A stretch of 64,000 bases of DNA from Hydractinia symbiolongicarpus (lineage: Eukaryota; Cnidaria; Hydrozoa; Anthoathecata; Hydractiniidae): contig NC_079875.1 in assembly GCF_029227915.1 (NCBI RefSeq), positions 4,898,001 through 4,962,000 of the forward strand, written 5' to 3'. The notes beneath the pieces are model-generated. The model searched no databases. It worked only from the letters and a program-made list of their open reading frames with translations, and was not told where the DNA came from. The position numbers and the translations under genes were made by a program. Every line of letters starts with the position of its first letter. Positions within the stretch are counted from its first letter, which is position 1. Positions 60,137-64,000 of this stretch are shown piece after piece.

Positions 60137-60775
60137 CTAAGTATCGCTGACATACTGCGCAGATTGAAGTTTTTTCATAAGCTCCTCCTTGGCCTCCTCA
60201 CGCCCCTTTGCGACAAGCTGCTGTCGCTCCCGATCATTGATGGAATCTACGATCTTTCTCGTTCGTTGTCGGACCTGCTCCTTCAGCAACATGTAGCGTT
60301 GCTTCTCCTGGATGATTAGGCTGAACTCATAATCACTAATCACACCGTTCTCCACAGCCTTTGAGATGAGGTCGACAACGGAGTTCAACTTAGTCTCTGC
60401 TAAGAGTCTGATGCCCTCATGCTTCTTTGACTTAACGTCTAGCCTCTTCCCCGCATTCCGTAAACCTGCCTGCCCTAGTCCTACAGCGATCGTGATACCA
60501 CCCATCGCCACAGCTAGTGGTACACCTATTCCGGACAGCATACTACCAATCCCAACACCTGAAGTTATAATACTTACAGCTAGCAATCCATGATCAGTGA
60601 ATCTAACCCACGTACCATGCATCTTGAACTTTTTATATAGTTTGTCACGCTCTTTCATCTCACCACGCAGGTACTGCTCGATTTCTTCGATCTTTTTTAG
60701 TCTGTAGACCTGACCTTCTTCAGGTTCAGGCGCACTTGGCGGTAAAGTTGGGTAAAGCTTCATTTTATCAGCCAT
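60137..60775 (-). CDS. Two-helix membrane protein, 212 aa
   Basis: ATG 60775 sits in AATAAATGG directly after the TAA of the upstream gene. Residues 1-50 are charged and begin MADKMKLYPTLPPSAPEPEE. Then come two Gly-rich hydrophobic helices (GLLAVSIITSGVGIGSMLSG and VPLAVAMGGITIAVGLGQAG). A long charged helical C-terminus (SKKHEGIRLLAETKLNSVVD, then EKQRYMLLKEQVRQRTRK) follows. The frame is intact. I know no characterised family. By context it is probably a structural or membrane protein of the element. Confidence 0.65.
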   Translation of the reverse strand: MADKMKLYPTLPPSAPEPEEGQVYRLKKIEEIEQYLRGEMKERDKLYKKFKMHGTWVRFTDHGLLAVSIITSGVGIGSMLSGIGVPLAVAMGGITIAVGLGQAGLRNAGKRLDVKSKKHEGIRLLAETKLNSVVDLISKAVENGVISDYEFSLIIQEKQRYMLLKEQVRQRTRKIVDSINDRERQQLVAKGREEAKEELMKKLQSAQYVSDT

Positions 60776-61448
60776 TTATTCTAGGAGTAAATGCATCGTA
60801 ATTCCGACGAACGAAACATTTTTTTCATGATGATGCTCGTCCGTCAGCATGAACTCCAGTCTGTCTGTTGATCCTTTCAAAGGAAGGTAGATTGGAGTGT
60901 CAAAACTCCACGTAAGCATGTCTCCCTATGCGTTTAATTCTTTCGTGGGAAGCAAAGCAAGAATTTTTGATTTCTTCCCATCCAGCAGGCAGTCATCCTC
61001 ATCTAACTGAGGGCAAACGAGTCTCAATTTTTGGTACACGTCAGTTTTGTAGTAGCTGTCATAGTCGCCTTTGGTAAAATACTTTTTTGCAGGGTCGTAG
61101 GGTAGCCCCATAAGCTCTTGCAGTTGTCGATGAATTACCACAGTATACCCGTCACTAACCCTAAGCCTACAGAGTCTATTTTTTAATACAAACAATTTGA
61201 TCTTGTCCCCTGCCTGACTGTTGACGATGGTTGCCAAATCCTCTATCCTGTATAGACCGTTCATAATTTCAATTCTAGTTTCTGTCTGATCAGGCCCTGT
61301 CCTACGAATAACAAAATCATTGTCGCTGTAAAGGTTCAGCCATACGGGCCTGATACTTATTTGATTTCAGGGCAATTCTCGTGTCCTGCCCTAGGTAATC
61401 GTCAAAAATCGTAGGCTTCTCTATATTCGTGACATACAGCTGTCTCAT
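60776..61448 (-). pseudogene. Virus-like structural-type protein gene with frameshift and in-frame TAG
   Basis: It starts at ATG 61448 (MRQLYVTNIEKPTIFDDYLG). After ~31 codons the coding signal moves to the next frame (+1 change near 61345-61360) and continues with RPVWLNLYSDNDFVIRR and GLYRIEDLATIVNSQAG. A TAG at 60926-60928 interrupts the same frame, which then stays open for 49 more codons (MLTWSFDTPIYLPLKG) to TAA 60776-60778, abutting the next ATG. The last part is plainly protein-like, so the TAG is probably a recent nonsense change or a readthrough stop. Function is unknown. Confidence 0.6.
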
Positions 61449-61464
61449 GTTTCTTTAAACAAAC
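61449..61464. promoter_or_regulatory. 16-bp divergent start region
   Basis: Only TTTCTTTAAACAAAC-type sequence separates the divergent ATGs at 61448 (-) and 61465 (+). Any promoter must overlap the genes or be shared. TTTAAA sits at the centre. Confidence 0.35.
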
Positions 61465-61713
61465 ATGAACATTTATAGCTATAACCACAAAGCAAAATAC
61501 AAGTCCAATAGAGGCGAATGGCCTCTCGGTGTAATTAATCTAGAACATCAAGACCTCTACGTTTCTACAGAATCGCACATTCCCGTGACCTTCTCGATGT
61601 TCACGAAATACCCAATAATTGGACCCGTCAAGCCCTTGGCTACTGGAATATACAAGTTAATTTCGCTTGTCATTGCGCTAGCACCGCTTTGGGTATATCC
61701 GCCAAACACTTGA
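61465..61713 (+). CDS. Possible 82-aa protein with one hydrophobic segment
   Basis: ATG 61465 begins MNIYSYNHKAKYKSNRGEWP, and a hydrophobic C-terminal stretch GIYKLISLVIALAPLWVYP precedes the TGA. The antisense strand also has an open stretch (61557-61766) without ATG, including GGYTQSGASAM and LTGPIIGYFVNI, so the coding strand is not certain. I prefer + because it has a start codon next to the divergent gene. Confidence 0.4.
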   Translation: MNIYSYNHKAKYKSNRGEWPLGVINLEHQDLYVSTESHIPVTFSMFTKYPIIGPVKPLATGIYKLISLVIALAPLWVYPPNT

Positions 61714-61766
61714 ATGGCTCCGTGCCTCTCATTAACAATATCTTTAAATTCCACGTCTATTACCAC

Positions 61767-62539
61767 ATGCGGCGTATCCTAGCGCGAATGAAGGTACCCA
61801 TGCCATACGATGACGGCTTTTCTCAATACGAGAACCCCTACTCTGCATCTGAATATGCCAAGATTTGTCGTGAATATGGTGCCGACCCCAATGCCAAATA
61901 CAAGTTTAAGGCTCTCATGTCCTCGCTCACAAATGGTAGATGGTGGATCAACTAGTTGATGGTGATTGGGCCAAGTTTATCATGCCTACGAGCCAAAGCC
62001 TGACATCGGAAGGTCTGACGAAGCTTAGCGAGAGTATTCGTGTTTACGTGATTTTACTACTAGGGTCCCAAGCTGATGCCAAGGCATCCCTTATAGGTTC
62101 GGATGCTGACAATTACACAGCGAGACAGATACTACTACAAAAATTCGAAGCTATGGTACAACGTGAGGAGAACGTAGGTCATGATATCACCGAGTTTCAA
62201 AAGGTGCTTCAATATGCCAGGAACCCAGTGAATTTTGCCGTGATGCACCACGTGTACATGCTACCATCCGATATGAACCTGCGTATTGATAAAATTGTGG
62301 GGTATAACAACAACATCTTGATTGCGCCGGCGAGTGCGATGATTGGCATAACGCTAGACCTAAACAACAAACCCACACAGTTTTTAAAACGAGTCAGACC
62401 TGGGCAAGAAAGGGGTGCCCTAAAATCTGAAAAGATACCTCAGTCAGGAGATGGAAACCATCACGAGGACACCAAGGCCACCTTGGTTACTGCGGGAGTA
62501 TTATCGATCCTAATGTACATTTGGTTGAAGAAATATTAA
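61767..62539 (+). pseudogene. Tail-anchored protein of the virus-like block, one frameshift
   Basis: From ATG 61767 (MRRILARMKVPMPYDDGFSQ) the frame runs to a TAG at 61953-61955. The coding signal continues at once in the -1 frame (from ~61943: QLVDGDWAKFIMPTSQSL) to TAA 62537-62539. The two halves read as one ~257-residue protein ending in a membrane anchor (TKATLVTAGVLSILMYIWLK). No slippery heptamer is seen at the junction, so a lost base or an assembly indel is more likely than programmed frameshifting. By position it may be a virion component. The family is unknown. Confidence 0.6.
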
Positions 62540-62560
62540 TGCTCCGCAGGAGCATTAATA
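62534..62560. terminator. Perfect 12-bp hairpin between convergent genes holding both stops
   Basis: TATTAATGCTCC and GGAGCATTAATA are perfect inverted arms around the loop GCA. The left arm contains the TAA of the + strand gene (62537-62539), and the right arm contains the TAA of the - strand gene (62555-62557). Both proteins therefore end in Tyr before the stop. It is the second such hairpin at a convergent junction in this block. Confidence 0.7.
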
Positions 62561-63802
62561 TAGTTTGCCTCTCTTATATGCCACAACAAAACCAGCAGCA
62601 GCGGCAGCGATCGCCATGTATAGATGCTTGGCTGCGTATTCAACAACTTTTGCTGCTACTTTAAGAGCGAACGAGACAACCGTGCCAATAATCCCTGGTA
62701 GCGCCGCACCTGCCTTACCTGCCAGGTATTTCAAAATTTTTCCAAGCCTTTCCAGCTGTTTTTGTAAAAAGCCCTTCCCTGCGGCACTTCTAGCCGCTGC
62801 AGCACCACCATCACCTGTAACTGCGAGTACGATGGTAAAAATCAGTAGACCAACAGCCGAGACGATGCTCGCTATAGAAATTCCTTGCTCCTTGAACAAG
62901 ATTCTAAGCTTTTCAGCCAGAGATTTATCGCCTTCTGCGATTTTCATCAGCGTTTCCTTAATTGCGTTCAGTTGGCTCTGAGTGGCAGATGATAGTAAAC
63001 CATGTGCTTCTCGTACTGCTTCCTTTTGATCTTGGAGTCGTTCTAGATTTTCCCTAGCCTTTGCGATGTCGTCGTTCCAGATAGTTTGCTGTTCCTCTGA
63101 TAGTCCAGGTGTAGCTTTCTTCCTCTCAAGCCTTTTCACCTTGGCTTCTGTTTTGGCGATCTCGTTGTCGTAGAAGATCATCTTGTTTTTCAAGTGTTTT
63201 AGGTTACCCCTTAGCGTTTGAAGCTCGAGGTTGAGCCCTCTTCTTTCACGCTCTGTGAAGGCTTCGCTGGCGCCAAAAGGAGTCTCTTCGATCAAACTCT
63301 CCGTTGCATCCAGGACATTCTCGAGCAGCGGCATCATTTCAATATCATCGGCCTTCTCTTCAACGTGAACAATCTCGTTAAGGGGTTTCTGAGCCATTGC
63401 TTTACTGCCTTTGTTTGGTGTTGTATAGTCGGTAAACCCCATGGCCCGCAAGCGATTTGTACCTAACCTCCTCCGTATCTCGGCAACGCTCCTTAATTCA
63501 CCATGCCTTTTCGTGATCTCTATGCCATCGAAAAGAAGCTGGTTTCCCCGTGACTCAAACTCGTTGTAATATCTCGCGATTGGCTGCCCCAGCTCCTCAC
63601 TAAGATGATCGTAAAGATCGTCGACCTTTGATTTTAGTAGCTCTTCCCTCTGCCTTGTCGTGGTGTCTCGTGCCGAGACGCTAGGCGATTGACCCTGATC
63701 TGGCGCTAGCGTGGGGCTGGCATCAGGCCTACTGAAATCCTCGTCTGGAATGTTTTCCTCTTGCGTAAAGTCGTCTCCTTCGTATATTGGATTAATCGGC
63801 AT
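62555..63802 (-). CDS. 415-aa coiled-coil protein with hydrophobic Ala/Gly-rich C-terminus
   Basis: ATG 63802 lies in CAAATAAATGCC. Residues ~1-55 are acidic, Pro/Ser-rich and disordered. 55-135 are helical. 185-300 form a strong coiled coil (LKHLKNKMIFYDNEIAKTEA, ENLERLQDQKEAVREAH). ASIVSAVGLLIFTIVLAVTG (~320-340) is a membrane helix, and the tail contains further Gly/Ala-rich hydrophobic stretches (LPGIIGTVVSFALKVAAKVV, MAIAAAAAGFVVAY) with Lys on one face. The frame is intact. Such a layout could suit a membrane-active minor virion protein, but that is inference and no family was recognised. Confidence 0.65.
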   Translation of the reverse strand: MPINPIYEGDDFTQEENIPDEDFSRPDASPTLAPDQGQSPSVSARDTTTRQREELLKSKVDDLYDHLSEELGQPIARYYNEFESRGNQLLFDGIEITKRHGELRSVAEIRRRLGTNRLRAMGFTDYTTPNKGSKAMAQKPLNEIVHVEEKADDIEMMPLLENVLDATESLIEETPFGASEAFTERERRGLNLELQTLRGNLKHLKNKMIFYDNEIAKTEAKVKRLERKKATPGLSEEQQTIWNDDIAKARENLERLQDQKEAVREAHGLLSSATQSQLNAIKETLMKIAEGDKSLAEKLRILFKEQGISIASIVSAVGLLIFTIVLAVTGDGGAAAARSAAGKGFLQKQLERLGKILKYLAGKAGAALPGIIGTVVSFALKVAAKVVEYAAKHLYMAIAAAAAGFVVAYKRGKLY

Positions 63803-63832
63803 TTATTTGAAATGAAAATCAGCTAATAATAA

Positions 63833-64000
63833 AGCACGAGTAACATATTCGGAACCAAGCTCGACCCCTACGCGGAAATTAAAACGATGATGTCTATGAA
63901 AGGCAAGAAGCAGCGTGTAAAAGTAAGTCATGTTCCTAGTACGATTAATCAGAACGAGGACTTGTATGTTGACATTCCCAACATGGGGCAGAACGATGTA
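63833..64000 (+). CDS. 5' part of a further + strand gene, cut by the window edge
   Basis: After three in-frame TAA codons (63824-63832) a frame is open to the window end for 56 codons, with IFGTKLDPYAEIKTMM and VSHVPSTINQNEDLYVDIP. The first ATG is 63887. The divergent position next to the 415-aa gene and the composition fit the start of a large structural gene, perhaps the capsid protein. This cannot be verified here, and the true start codon may have been lost. Confidence 0.45.

Noticed and set aside
61557-61766. - strand open stretch opposite the 82-aa ORF
   Set aside because: It has no ATG (the first codon is GTG) and a stop eight codons upstream. Kept as the alternative reading of that interval, not as a gene.

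Overview
This window is AT-rich animal nuclear DNA. Evidence is introns with GT/AG borders, intron-bearing TRIM-like and HEPN-type genes, single-exon class A-type GPCRs, and a dense mix of LINE, DIRS, piggyBac, Harbinger and MITE remnants. The best guess is a cnidarian, perhaps a hydrozoan. That is an inference from gene families known to be expanded there (DZIP3-type HEPN proteins, small intronless GPCRs), not a proven identification.

Layout. (1) 0.5-12.7 kb, + strand: a 5- or 6-exon gene rebuilt from phase-matched splice sites. It encodes a HEPN-like domain, a coiled coil, an SF1-type helicase/NTPase core, a fibronectin III-like domain, a 14-residue S/T/Q/P repeat tail and possibly an Asp-rich tail. 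A decayed LINE sits antisense in its first intron and a hairpin element sits in its second. (2) 14.9-18.4 kb, + strand: a RING/B-box (TRIM-like) gene. (3) 22.0-22.5 kb: a small intronless ankyrin gene. (4) 23.5-31.4 kb: remnants of a DIRS-like retroelement, a Harbinger-type element, a possible PIF1/Helitron helicase scrap and an unrecognised broken gene. (5) 31.9-35.8 kb, - strand: two paralogous intronless GPCRs. (6) 39.1-45.0 kb, + strand: piggyBac, DDE_Tnp_4 and LINE remnants in a row, the LINE ending in a 345-bp (TAA)n tract. (7) 50-57.3 kb, - strand: a METTL27-like methyltransferase and an MFS transporter, with a TTAA-flanked MITE between them.

(8) From about 57.7 kb to the right edge the DNA changes character: GC rises, introns vanish, genes become short and closely packed on both strands, and starts carry a TAAATG or TAAAATG sequence. 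Two convergent gene pairs are separated by perfect hairpins, and two genes share the same ~30-bp leader. The contents are a 27-residue-period ankyrin array, a small membrane protein, a Cys-rich zinc-ribbon protein, a SAP-like protein, a two-helix membrane protein, a tail-anchored protein and a 415-aa coiled-coil protein with a hydrophobic Ala/Gly-rich C-terminus. This looks like the left part of an integrated virus-like element (Maverick/Polinton or adintovirus-like is the leading guess). No polymerase, integrase, ATPase or protease lies inside the window to prove it. Several of its genes are broken by frameshifts or nonsense codons, so this copy appears to be decaying, although assembly indels could explain some of the frameshifts.
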